In this document: piece after piece, positions 36,075 through 43,750 of the stretch
How positions within the stretch are numbered: the first letter of the stretch is position 1
How the letters are laid out: each line of letters opens with the position of its first letter
Source: Bin5 sp965200615
GTDB lineage: Bacteria > Chloroflexota > Anaerolineae > Caldilineales > Caldilineaceae
DNA: 64,000 nt
Direction of reading: 5' to 3'
NCBI GenBank assembly: GCA_965200615.1
Contig: OZ241377.1
Location: 2,232,001-2,296,000, forward strand
Made by a program: the position numbers and the translations under genes
Notes under the pieces: generated by a model
Databases searched by the model: none
Told to the model about the DNA's origin: nothing
The model's input: the letters and a program-made list of their open reading frames with translations, nothing else

Positions 36075-37415
36075 TCAGGCTGCCAGACGTTCTCTGGCCT
36101 GGTCTTCCTGTTCCTGCAGATAGGCGTCCATGGCGGCCAGCGCTTCCTGGATGGTGATTTCCTGGCGCATAGCGCGGTCGAACTCGGCTGCGGCCGGGCC
36201 TTGCTGGGCGACGTGGTCCTGGGGATAGCGGGCGTAGGGCCACATGCCCTCGGCGACACGCTTGGAGACGAGGCCGTACTTGACATCGCCGATGCCGGGA
36301 TCGTTGTATACGCCCTTGGAGGGAACAACGCCGGAGTAGAAGTCAAGGGCTTGGAGGAGCGCGCCGTTGCTGACGATCAGCAGGGCAAAGTCGACGGCGG
36401 CATCCAGCTTGGCGGAGTCCTCGGCCAGCCGCTTCGAAAGCCCATAACCGGCGACGTGCTGCGGGTAGAGTATATAGTCGACCGCGTTTGCGAGCGGCGG
36501 CGTGACGATGTTGTCGGCCGGCACGTCGGCCACGTCGGTCATGACGCTCATAGTCCAGGCGCCGTTGCCCCAGATCGAGACGAGCTGCTGGGTACAGGCC
36601 TCGTATTCGCTGGTAAACAGCTCGAAGTCGACGGTCTTGTGGACCCAGTAGATGTCGTGCAGGATCTGGGCGGCGGCTGCGCCCACTTCGCTGTCGTGGG
36701 ACCAGACACCGGTCTCCTTGTCGAAGAAGTCCCCGCCCAGCTGCCAGATCAGGGTCCACAGCAGCTGATATTGGGAGCTGGAAATCGAGTAACCTGAGCG
36801 GGTGACTTTGCCCTCCTCGTTCGTCTGCGTCATGGCGATGCCGGCCTCAACCACCTCTTCGTAGGTCCCGAAGTTGAGGTAATCGACGCCCGCTTCGGCG
36901 CAGTGGTCCATGTTGACGGTCATGGCGGCGCCGCGGATGCCGGCGAGCCAGGGCAGGTAGTAGACCTTATTGCCCGGCACTTCGACGGCCTGGAAGGCGG
37001 CCGGCCACATCTTTTCCTCGAGCTCGGCAGCGCCGCCGGCGGCGTCGGTAATGTCGAGGAAGACGCGGGTGATGTCGGTGGCGACCACCCAGTCGGTGTA
37101 CATCATCATGACGTCGCCTTCGGTGCCGGAGGCGATTGAAGGCAGCATCTTGTTGAGCAGGTCTCCGTAGCCGATGGCCTGGAGGTCGACGTTGACATTC
37201 TCGTGGTCCTTCTCAAACTCGGGCTGGACCCATCCCATGATGCGGTTGGCGCCGTCCCAGTCCTGGTACCAGACGACGAGATCGATGGGTTCTTCCATTG
37301 CGTCGGCCATGCCCGCGTCCGACTCGGTGGCCACCGGTGCGCAGGCAGCCAACATTGCAGCGGCGCCCAGACCGGCGCTCACCTTGAGAAACTGGCGACG
37401 ACTTGTCTTGTGCAT
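36075..37415 (-). CDS. Extracellular sugar-binding lipoprotein, importer 3
   Basis: A 446-residue binding protein with a twin-arginine motif (KTSRRQFLKVSAG), lipobox LAAC and mature domains DLVVWYQDWDGANR and IGYGDLLNKMLPSIASGTEGD, then YTDWVVATDITRVFLDITDAAGG. These blocks make it a paralogue of importer 2's protein. Two adjacent ATGs exist (37418 and 37415). AGGAGG is only 2 bases from the first but 5 from the second, so the second is preferred. A strong promoter lies at 37523-37550. The cassette (SBP, MalF, MalG) has no ATPase. Confidence 0.93.
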   Translation of the reverse strand: MHKTSRRQFLKVSAGLGAAAMLAACAPVATESDAGMADAMEEPIDLVVWYQDWDGANRIMGWVQPEFEKDHENVNVDLQAIGYGDLLNKMLPSIASGTEGDVMMMYTDWVVATDITRVFLDITDAAGGAAELEEKMWPAAFQAVEVPGNKVYYLPWLAGIRGAAMTVNMDHCAEAGVDYLNFGTYEEVVEAGIAMTQTNEEGKVTRSGYSISSSQYQLLWTLIWQLGGDFFDKETGVWSHDSEVGAAAAQILHDIYWVHKTVDFELFTSEYEACTQQLVSIWGNGAWTMSVMTDVADVPADNIVTPPLANAVDYILYPQHVAGYGLSKRLAEDSAKLDAAVDFALLIVSNGALLQALDFYSGVVPSKGVYNDPGIGDVKYGLVSKRVAEGMWPYARYPQDHVAQQGPAAAEFDRAMRQEITIQEALAAMDAYLQEQEDQARERLAA

Positions 37416-37522
37416 CATTTCCTCCTGAGAATCTTATTTGGATGCCAATGGGAAGTGGAACTGCTTTCGTGGAAATCTGTCCAGGGACTGCTTCTCCAAG
37501 TTGAGGTCGGGGCACGATGGGC

Positions 37523-37550
37523 AGTATAGCATTAAGCAGGGATCTGTCAA
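37523..37550 (-). promoter_or_regulatory. Sigma-70-type promoter for importer 3
   Basis: On the minus strand TTGACA (37550-37545) is separated by 16 bases from TATACT (37528-37523), a near-consensus housekeeping promoter about 110 bases before the binding-protein gene. A second TTGACA lies 14 bases further upstream, giving a direct repeat that could be an activator or alternative -35 site. The roughly 100-base leader has no recognised riboswitch. Confidence 0.75.
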
Positions 37551-37644
37551 ACCGCTCTTGTCAATAGATGTCCGGTTCCGCTTTGAAAACGGGTGCAGGT
37601 GCTGATAGAATTGCACCATGCGCCAGGCAAAACCTGTAGCCGGT

Positions 37645-37656
37645 TAAACCGGTTTA
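37645..37656. promoter_or_regulatory. Palindromic operator candidate TAAACCGGTTTA
   Basis: A perfect 12-bp palindrome centred on CCGG, 23 bases upstream of the MFS gene start. LacI-family regulators bind short CG-centred palindromes of this kind. A related pair of ACCGGTT half-sites occurs at 58308-58328 upstream of another gene. No regulator gene is in the window, so binding is hypothetical. Confidence 0.45.
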
Positions 37657-37679
37657 CCCCCTCTGCCGGGAAAGAGCGG

Positions 37680-38921
37680 ATGAATCTCAGACGGCTCAGC
37701 GCGGTGTCGTTCGGCCACATGGCAATCGATATTCTCAACGCCTCGATCGCCATGATCCTCGCGGTTCTCGCGGCGCCCTTCAACATTTCTAACGCCCAGA
37801 TTGGGCTGGGTGGGATGGCCTACGCGCTGATGGGCTCGCTCACGCAGCCCTTTTTCGGCGTGCTGGCCGACCGTTTCGGCGGGCGCTGGCTGGGTGCGGT
37901 CGGGCTGCTGTGGACAGCCGTCTTCTACTACGCGGCCACCTTCTCGCAAAACTATCTCACGCTGATCACGCTGATGACGGTCGCCTCGCTGGGCAGCGGC
38001 GCGTTCCACCCCCAGGGCGCGATGAACGCCGGCGCGGCGGGAGGTCACAAGGCAACGACGGGGACATCAGTCTTCTTCCTGCTGGGGCAGATGGGGCTGG
38101 CCTTGGGGCCGATGATTGCGGGCGTCCTGCTGGAAGAGATCTGGATGCTTGGCCCTCGCATCATGGCGATCGCGACGCTTCCGTTCGTGGTGTGGATGGC
38201 CATTGGCCTGCGCAAGCCGCTGGTGCGAGTCGAGGAGGAACCGCCGCAGCCGGCTACATTAGAGCAGCGGCGGCGCCTGCAACAACGAATCTCGCGCGCG
38301 CGGGCAGTGTCAAACCGTGTTACTCAGCCTGATAAGCGCTGGGTGGCGCTGGCGGCCTTTGCGGTGCTGGTGGCGTTGCGGGCCTCGGTCCACCAGATCT
38401 TTTACGGGATGCTGCCCAAGTACTTCGCCGACCTGGGGTTTTCGCCGACACAGTTCGGCTTTATGGTCGGCGTCCCCAGCGTAGCCATAGCCCTCGGCTC
38501 GATGACGGGAGGCGTTCTCGGAGATCGCTATGATCAGCCCAAGATCCTGCTGTGGTCGCTGCTGGCGGCCACGCCTTTTTCCTGGCTGATGCTGGACATT
38601 GTGCATGGATGGGTATTCTTCCCGCTGGCCTTCGCGGCCGGCTTCCTCGTAGGCATCCCTCACAGTATTCTTGTTGTTATGGCCCAGAGGTTCCTGCCGA
38701 ACAGGCAGGGGTTGGCGAGCGGTGCCATCCTGGGCTTCACGTTTGCATCGGGGGCGTTGGGGATGGGACTGGCCGGTCCGATCGCCGACTTCTACACGCT
38801 GTCGGGCGTCATGCACGTTGTTGCGGTCATGCCTCTGTTCGCGGCGTTGTGCGCTCTGTTTTTGCGCACGCTGACTGCGACGGCGCTGCCTATGGCGCCC
38901 GCGGCGGGGTCGGCGGATTGA
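37680..38921 (+). CDS. MFS transporter
   Basis: A 413-residue major facilitator with about twelve transmembrane helices. The loop 2-3 motif A is seen as GVLADRFGGRWLGAVG, and a matching motif follows helix 8 (GGVLGDRYDQPKIL). An extended basic cytosolic linker (about residues 185-225, RRRLQQRISRARAVSNRV) joins the two halves. The ATG at 37680 is chosen because the conserved first helix follows at once; the open frame further upstream covers the palindrome. It is divergent from importer 3, with which it shares the IS-bracketed segment. GAFHPQGAMNAGAAGG resembles fosmidomycin-resistance-type and related MFS exporters; substrate unknown. Confidence 0.88.
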   Translation: MNLRRLSAVSFGHMAIDILNASIAMILAVLAAPFNISNAQIGLGGMAYALMGSLTQPFFGVLADRFGGRWLGAVGLLWTAVFYYAATFSQNYLTLITLMTVASLGSGAFHPQGAMNAGAAGGHKATTGTSVFFLLGQMGLALGPMIAGVLLEEIWMLGPRIMAIATLPFVVWMAIGLRKPLVRVEEEPPQPATLEQRRRLQQRISRARAVSNRVTQPDKRWVALAAFAVLVALRASVHQIFYGMLPKYFADLGFSPTQFGFMVGVPSVAIALGSMTGGVLGDRYDQPKILLWSLLAATPFSWLMLDIVHGWVFFPLAFAAGFLVGIPHSILVVMAQRFLPNRQGLASGAILGFTFASGALGMGLAGPIADFYTLSGVMHVVAVMPLFAALCALFLRTLTATALPMAPAAGSAD

Positions 38922-38967
38922 GCGAGCGGAAATACCGTGCTCCGAAAAGACCGAGCGGACAGGGGCA

Positions 38968-39219
38968 CTACATTCGATCCCTCTCATCCGGCGGGTCTGC
39001 GTCATCCACTTTGGCCATAGCCGCACGGAACTTCTCCCTGTTCCCCCGCTCCCCACGCGCTTCAAGATAGGCCTCGGTTGCAATTGCGGATGCTTTCTCA
39101 GTCATAGCCAGAGTTATAAACTGTTCAAGGGACATGCCTTCGCGTTCGACTATATCCAGAAACAGTAGAGTGAAGCGACTCAGGAATGGAAAGACTTATT
39201 GTTGTAACTGTAGCTGTCC
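38968..39219 (-). pseudogene. Broken ribbon-helix-helix antitoxin-like gene
   Basis: On the minus strand one frame reads TVTTISLSIPESLH, the usual start of an Arc/HicB-like antitoxin. After a one-base frame change it continues LDIVEREGMSLEQF, then ITLAMTEKASAIATEAYLEA and RGNREKFRAAMAKV to a TAG at 38968-38970. The two parts together make a complete-looking antitoxin of about 80 residues, but no start codon remains. The 5' end abuts the IS-end-like repeat near 39243. I read this as a pseudogene cut by an insertion and frameshifted. No partner toxin is adjacent. Confidence 0.7.
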
Positions 39220-39242
39220 TATTTGGTCAAGGTGAAGTGGGC

Positions 39243-39308
39243 CCCCAAAAACTGGACCACAAGCTAAGGTGTATAATGGAGCAATTCACCAAGCCTGTGG
39301 AGGGGCAG
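39243..39308 (+). repeat. 66-bp inverted repeat, right arm (IS3-like end remnant)
   Basis: This segment is identical over 66 bases to the reverse complement of 33862-33927. It begins CCCCAAAAACTGGACCAC and opens a short frame MEQFTKPVEGQKHGPKATED that stops after 28 codons at about 39360. It is the 5' end of a decayed IS3-like element oriented rightward. The terminal tips of both arms face inward, bracketing importer 3 and the MFS gene. Confidence 0.75.
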
Positions 39309-39470
39309 AAGCACGGTCCAAAGGCGACTGAAGATTATCGGGAAAAAGCCGAAACTCGTTAGGAAGATAAATCTTCTGTTACAATGCGCTGCGGACTCGC
39401 AACTGTAAAGAGCGTCTTGGTCCGGAACTATCGGCATTGGAAAGTATCGGGGTAGGTCAAGGCTGCAAAC

Positions 39471-40862
39471 ATGAATTCCCCAACGAATCCAGTTGACGCG
39501 CCCACAGAGGCGCGGAGGTCCCTGTTCGACCGTTTTGCGTCCCGTATATCTGTTAAGGAGAGTCTGACCAGGAAGCTGGTTTCTTACCAGGGAAACAAAG
39601 AAGCTCCGGGACTGCGCTGGATGAAATACAAAGAAGGGTTTTCCGCCAGTTTGGTCAATAGCCTGCTGGAACAGAATGAAGCGAAGACTTTTCTTGATCC
39701 CTTTTCCGGTTCAGGCACTGCGCCCCTCACCGCGAGTTGCATGGGAATGGAAAGCGCCGGCATCGAGATTATGCCTGTCGGGAACCTGTCAGCTCGGGCT
39801 ATCGTCGCTGCCGCTAATGGACTCCGCTACGATGACTTTTATTATGTATGGCAGGAGTTGATTGATTCACTCTCGTCCAAAGAATATGAAGTTGATGATT
39901 TGTTTCAACACATCCCTATCACACAACGTGCCTTCCCCGAGCAGACTGAGCAAGATCTGGCAAAAGCCAGGAAATTTGTAGATGGAATTCGTGACCCGTC
40001 GCTAAAGACCCTCTTGACTCTGGCTTGTGTAAGCGTCCTCGAGGAAGTTAGCTATACTCGAAAGGATGGTCAGTTCTTACGATGGGATCCCCGATCGGGC
40101 CGCAACGTCAGTAAAAGGTGGCAAAAGGCGGAGCTACCTACGCTCACTCAGGCCCTTCAGCGGCGCTTTAGGGAAATCATGAACGATATTCCGGCGCTGC
40201 AGCGGAAGTACTGGAACGCGGCTCCAGTTTTTGTGGATGGATCCAGCCTCACCGAACTCAGAAAGTTGCCTGACAAGAGTTTTGATGCTGTTGTTACTTC
40301 TCCCCCCTATGCCAATCGGTACGACTATACCCGAACCTATGCTTTGGAGTTGGTCTATCTCGGCTATGACGCCAACCGCCTTAAGGTGCTGCGCCAAGAC
40401 CTGCTCTCCGCGACGGTGGAAAACAAGCCCAAACGTGATCGCCTGCTTCGAGAATACGGGAAAGCGTCCATACTCGAACACGCCTTCCGAATGACTGACG
40501 ACCAGACTGCTTTGCAAGAGGCTCTGAACATTCTCAAACAGGAAGCCCATAACCTGAGTAACCGTAATGTCATTTCACTGGTGGAGAATTACTTCACAGA
40601 GATGGCTCTCGTGGTGAGCGAACTGGCCCGACTGGTAACTCCGGGCGGCAGCGTGTTCATGATAAATGACAATGTTCGCTATCACGGCCAAGAAATTCCG
40701 GTCGACCTTATTCTCTCAGACTTTGCGGAGCAGTCGGGGTTGCAATGTGAAGCGATTTGGACTCTCAACCGGGGAAAGGGGAACTCCAGCCAGCAAATGG
40801 GACGATTCGGAAGACAAGAACTCAGGAAATGTGTTTATTACTGGAGGAAATGCGATGGCTGA
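39471..40862 (+). CDS. Type II DNA methyltransferase of the XcyI-type system
   Basis: A 463-residue DNA methyltransferase. Motif I FLDPFSGSGTAPL is near residues 74-86 and motif IV TSPPYANRYDY near 276-286. The order and the S-P-P-Y sequence place it in the group that methylates the exocyclic amine of cytosine (N4) or adenine (N6). Because it partners an XcyI-family endonuclease, N4-methylcytosine within CCCGGG is the expected product (inferred from M.XcyI and M.Cfr9I). Base composition is visibly lower in GC than flanking genes, consistent with acquisition. The stop overlaps the endonuclease start by 8 bases. It probably protects host DNA. Confidence 0.87.
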   Translation: MNSPTNPVDAPTEARRSLFDRFASRISVKESLTRKLVSYQGNKEAPGLRWMKYKEGFSASLVNSLLEQNEAKTFLDPFSGSGTAPLTASCMGMESAGIEIMPVGNLSARAIVAAANGLRYDDFYYVWQELIDSLSSKEYEVDDLFQHIPITQRAFPEQTEQDLAKARKFVDGIRDPSLKTLLTLACVSVLEEVSYTRKDGQFLRWDPRSGRNVSKRWQKAELPTLTQALQRRFREIMNDIPALQRKYWNAAPVFVDGSSLTELRKLPDKSFDAVVTSPPYANRYDYTRTYALELVYLGYDANRLKVLRQDLLSATVENKPKRDRLLREYGKASILEHAFRMTDDQTALQEALNILKQEAHNLSNRNVISLVENYFTEMALVVSELARLVTPGGSVFMINDNVRYHGQEIPVDLILSDFAEQSGLQCEAIWTLNRGKGNSSQQMGRFGRQELRKCVYYWRKCDG

Positions 40863-41802
40863 TCGACAGGCTCGTCTGGAGGATGCCAGACAACGGGCGT
40901 TGATCATAACCAGGCATATTCGAGAGCGAGCCGATGAAGGAGTCAGACAGATTATCAAGGATTTCGAAGCCTTTTTGGATTTTGAAGGACGGCTGGAGGA
41001 CTTGGCGATTGCACCTGAAGCATGGGCGCACATCGTCCAAGCACAGTTCGACCCTAAACTGGTTTTTGCCCATCCTGAGCTGTTGCGTATCCATCCGCAA
41101 ACTTCCCTTCACTATCGGGGTATTTCCACCCTGTCCCTTAAGCGAGTTCAGACGATGGCGGGCGCGGTCAACAAGTGGGAGGACGGCACATTCCGGCGGC
41201 CACCCAGCCCGGAAAGATGCCTACATGTAGCCCGCGTCTATAATGCTGTGATCTCTGTAATCATTACAGGGACGGACGGGTGGACGTTGGAAAACGGTTA
41301 TAGGAATATCTTGGCAACGATTGGAATAACACAGGACGGTTCGTTACGGAATCTGGTCGGGCAGGAAGGCGAGACAGCAGTCAAGGAGCGGATTTCCCAG
41401 TGGCTGACCGCGGACGACACGATTCCGACGACCGTTCTCGGGTCAACCACGATAATTGGAGCCGCGGAAGAGTTGAGAATGGTCTACGGTTCCGAACCCG
41501 ACATTAAATTTGAAAGCCTCACCGGGGCAGACTGGCAAATCATCGCAACGGTGGAGATTAAGAGTGGTACCGATCCGGCCGGCGCCCTTGAACGTCTGGG
41601 CGCCATCCAGAAAAGTTTCGAACAAACGCCTCCCAGATCCCGAAACTTTGCCGTTCTCGGTGTTGTCACTTCTGAAATGCGAAGACGCTTGGACGAGATG
41701 AATGTAGCGAAGGACTTCGAACTCTATCAGATCTTAAATGATGGCAAGGCTTGGGACGACTTTATTATGGAGATCTTTCACCACACCCTGCGTATCGCCT
41801 GA
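40855..41802 (+). CDS. XcyI-family type II restriction endonuclease
   Basis: A 315-residue endonuclease resembling the XcyI/Cfr9I family throughout. The catalytic PD-(D/E)xK site is visible: P215-D216 in GSEPDIKFES and E234-I-K236 in ATVEIKSGTDPAGALERLG. GGAGG lies 8 bases before the ATG at 40855, within the end of the methyltransferase gene; an upstream in-frame ATG at 40666 would overlap it far more and has no ribosome site. The expected target is CCCGGG, from family knowledge. Translational coupling behind the methyltransferase fits the need for protection first. Confidence 0.87.
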   Translation: MADRQARLEDARQRALIITRHIRERADEGVRQIIKDFEAFLDFEGRLEDLAIAPEAWAHIVQAQFDPKLVFAHPELLRIHPQTSLHYRGISTLSLKRVQTMAGAVNKWEDGTFRRPPSPERCLHVARVYNAVISVIITGTDGWTLENGYRNILATIGITQDGSLRNLVGQEGETAVKERISQWLTADDTIPTTVLGSTTIIGAAEELRMVYGSEPDIKFESLTGADWQIIATVEIKSGTDPAGALERLGAIQKSFEQTPPRSRNFAVLGVVTSEMRRRLDEMNVAKDFELYQILNDGKAWDDFIMEIFHHTLRIA

Positions 41803-41879
41803 GCGTGTCCCGCGCCTGAACATAGGGATGCTCTGAGTCTCATCCTCTGCCTTTCCAAGCCGTTTCTTGCTTGTTCTTC

Positions 41880-42083
41880 CTCTTAGACCCTGTTTGAAAA
41901 TTCACCCGACTTGCCGTCCTGATTGATTATGCGACTGTACTTATCTGAATTTCCGACGAAATCTGCGTTCTTGTCACGGAAGTCAGCGGATTTCATTGGA
42001 GTGAGGGCTTCTATTACGAAAAATCTGAAGGGCACAACTTGGATTCTTCGACCAAGCAGGAATTTTCAAACACCCTCTAAGAG
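41880..42083. mobile_element. MITE-like element of 204 bp
   Basis: The ends form an imperfect 24-bp inverted repeat: CTCTTAGACCCTGTTTGAAA plus ATTC at 41880-41903, and its complement at 42060-42083 with three mismatches (CCC versus GGG). The TGTTTGAAAATTC core is exact. There is no coding capacity inside. It lies between the restriction gene and the group II intron end, and may be an internally deleted derivative of a transposon. Target-site duplication is not clear. Confidence 0.6.
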
Positions 42084-42101
42084 AAGACACCTACAACTGG
42101 A

Positions 42102-42194
42102 GAGCCGTGTGCGATGCAAGTCGCAAGCACGGTTCGGGGAGGGGTTGTTGGAAAAGTGCCCACCTTTGGGTAACTCGCCGGCAATCTACTCTAC
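42102..42194 (+). mobile_element. 3' end of a group II intron (domain V and VI)
   Basis: Positions 42102-42135 form a perfect 34-nt domain V. A 9-bp lower stem (42102-42110 with 42127-42135) includes the catalytic AGC at 42103-42105. There is a two-base AA bulge (42125-42126), a 5-bp upper stem (42111-42115 with 42120-42124) and a GCAA tetraloop (42116-42119). The following bases end in CTACTCTAC at 42186-42194, which matches the usual intron 3' terminus. Directly after it an ssb reading frame resumes. The intron's 5' domains and reverse transcriptase are missing, so this is a remnant. Confidence 0.8.
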
Positions 42195-42456
42195 CAATCT
42201 GGGCGCAGATCCGGAGATGCGCTATACGCAGGATGGGACGCCGGTGACTTCCTTCAGAATAGCGACGAATCGCCACTGGAGTTCCCAGGATGGGACGATG
42301 CAGGAGAAGACGGTTTGGTTCAGTGTCTCGGCATGGCGACGGCTGGCAGAAACTTGCGACCAGTATCTGACGAAGGGGCAACGGGTGCTGGTTGTCGGTG
42401 AGATGGAAGAACCGAGCACGTAGACCGACCAAGAGGGGAACGCGCGCTTCACCGGA
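42195..42456 (+). pseudogene. ssb: ssb fragment (3' exon of the group II intron)
   Basis: From 42195 the frame reads (G)NLGADPEMRYTQDGTPV, then TSFRIATNRHW, KTVWFSVSAWRRLAETCDQY and KGQRVLVVGEMEEPS, the central OB fold of single-stranded DNA-binding protein. The first 10-15 residues (usually MxxLNKVxLIG) are missing. A TAG at 42421 replaces a codon inside the conserved E-P-S-x-T-D-x-x-G-N stretch, after which TDQEGNARFT continues and the match is lost. No acidic C-terminal tail is present. This is a dead copy; a working ssb must exist elsewhere. Confidence 0.82.
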
Positions 42457-42596
42457 GGTGCAGGCATGGAACGTGCAGTTTTTTTACCTCACGTACGGAG
42501 GCGCAGTCCTTCACACCGGCTCCGTCCCAACTAGGACACGACTGACAGTGCAACACGCCTCCACGTGAGTGGGACAACGGCAAAAGCCACACCAAC

Positions 42597-42785
42597 ATGG
42601 AGCGTTGCCGCAAGTGCAAAAAGCGCAGATATGTATATATTTCCAGGAGCAAGCAAGCTGAACTACGGATTGAGTATATGGACAGCGAAGGAAATCCGAC
42701 AGAGACGGAACCTCCTTGCGCAGGGACTGGTCTCGTTACTCACAGGGAGCTCAACACGGTCAGGCCTTATATGAACAGTTCCTAG
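42597..42785 (+). CDS. Possible small protein with CxxC motif
   Basis: A 62-codon frame begins MERCRKCKKRRYVYISRSKQ and ends at TAG before comEA. C-x-x-C near the N-terminus and another Cys at about residue 41 could bind zinc. The codon use is unlike the flanking genes and there is no clear ribosome site. I do not recognise it, and it may be part of the decayed accessory region. Confidence 0.25.
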   Translation: MERCRKCKKRRYVYISRSKQAELRIEYMDSEGNPTETEPPCAGTGLVTHRELNTVRPYMNSS

Positions 42786-42864
42786 ACGGAGGTTCAGATA
42801 AGGGGATGGTATTTGACGCCGAGGTTCGCCACGAACCACTTAGCGGAGGCGGGTAACAGAGGAT

Positions 42865-43554
42865 ATGGGACCTCGATCAGGACAAAACATGGACACGGAG
42901 GATGGCCCCCAGACGTCTCGGCGGCTGCGGCGATACGGTATGCAGGCCTGGGATTCCTGTTGGGGTTCCTGCTGTGCGCGATCCTGGCGGGGGCTTTGAT
43001 GAGGCAGATGCAGCGGCCGACGCCGCCCCCGATCGTGCTGCATGCGCTGCCAACTCCGGCGCCGACTGCCACGCCCGGTCCGCTTGTCGTCTTCGTAAGC
43101 GGAGGCGTGCACAGCCCGGGCATGTATGAGGCGCCGGCGGGCGCCCGCGTGGGTGATGCGCTGGCCAGAGCGGGCGGTTTGCTGGCGGATGCGGACCCGG
43201 CCGCTCGTCAACCAGGCGGAACCGCTTTACGACGGCGCGCAGGTGCATGTGCCTCTGCCGCAGTCCCCAGAGGCAGAGGCTGCGTCAACAACCGGGGCGC
43301 CCTCTTCCGGCCTGTCGGGACAATCGTCCTCGGCGGCCGCGGGGGCGTCCTCTAACGCGTCAAGCGGCGGGCTGATCAACGTCAACACGGCCTCCCTTGA
43401 ACTGCTCGAGACGCTTCCCGGCATCGGCCCGGCCAAGGCCGCGGTGATTATCGCGGAGCGGCCCTTCGGTACGGTCGAGGAGTTGGAGCGGGTGCCCGGT
43501 ATTGGTCCCAAAACCCTGGCGACCATCGCGCCGCTGGTTAAAGTTCGCGATTAA
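42865..43554 (+). pseudogene. comEA: Frameshifted comEA (helix-hairpin-helix DNA receptor)
   Basis: Parts of a ComEA protein lie in different frames. An ATG at 42865 opens a short polar N-terminus (MDTEDGPQTSRRLRRY). The membrane helix (AGLGFLLGFLLCAILAGALM) and SLBB-like part (VVFVSGGVHSPGMYEAPAGA) are in a second frame. The rest of SLBB (LVNQAEPLYDGAQVHVPLP) and the double helix-hairpin-helix region (INVNTASLELLETLPGIGP, then VEELERVPGIGPKTL) are in a third, ending at 43554. Removing one base near 43200 would join the second and third parts as ADADPALVNQAEPLYDG. ComEA binds incoming DNA outside the membrane in transformation. Either the gene is broken or the assembly has indel errors; comEC follows intact. 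Confidence 0.72.
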
Positions 43555-43750
43555 TTGTGCCGCGCTGGATCAGGGACGCGTTCAGGCCGTATACGATCGA
43601 TTCACGAAAGAGGTCTTTTCTATTGGAGTTCAGCCTGCGCCGGAGCGCATCCTCCAGACTTGGCAAGTATCCCGCACGTCTTGATCTGCTTTGGTCGTCA
43701 GGATTCCTCGCGACCGGGTCTCAATACGCCTCTCGAACCGGCCCGATTGG

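Noticed and set aside
38310..39083. A 257-codon antisense frame over the MFS gene
   Set aside because: Arg/Gln-rich shadow of a clear membrane protein.
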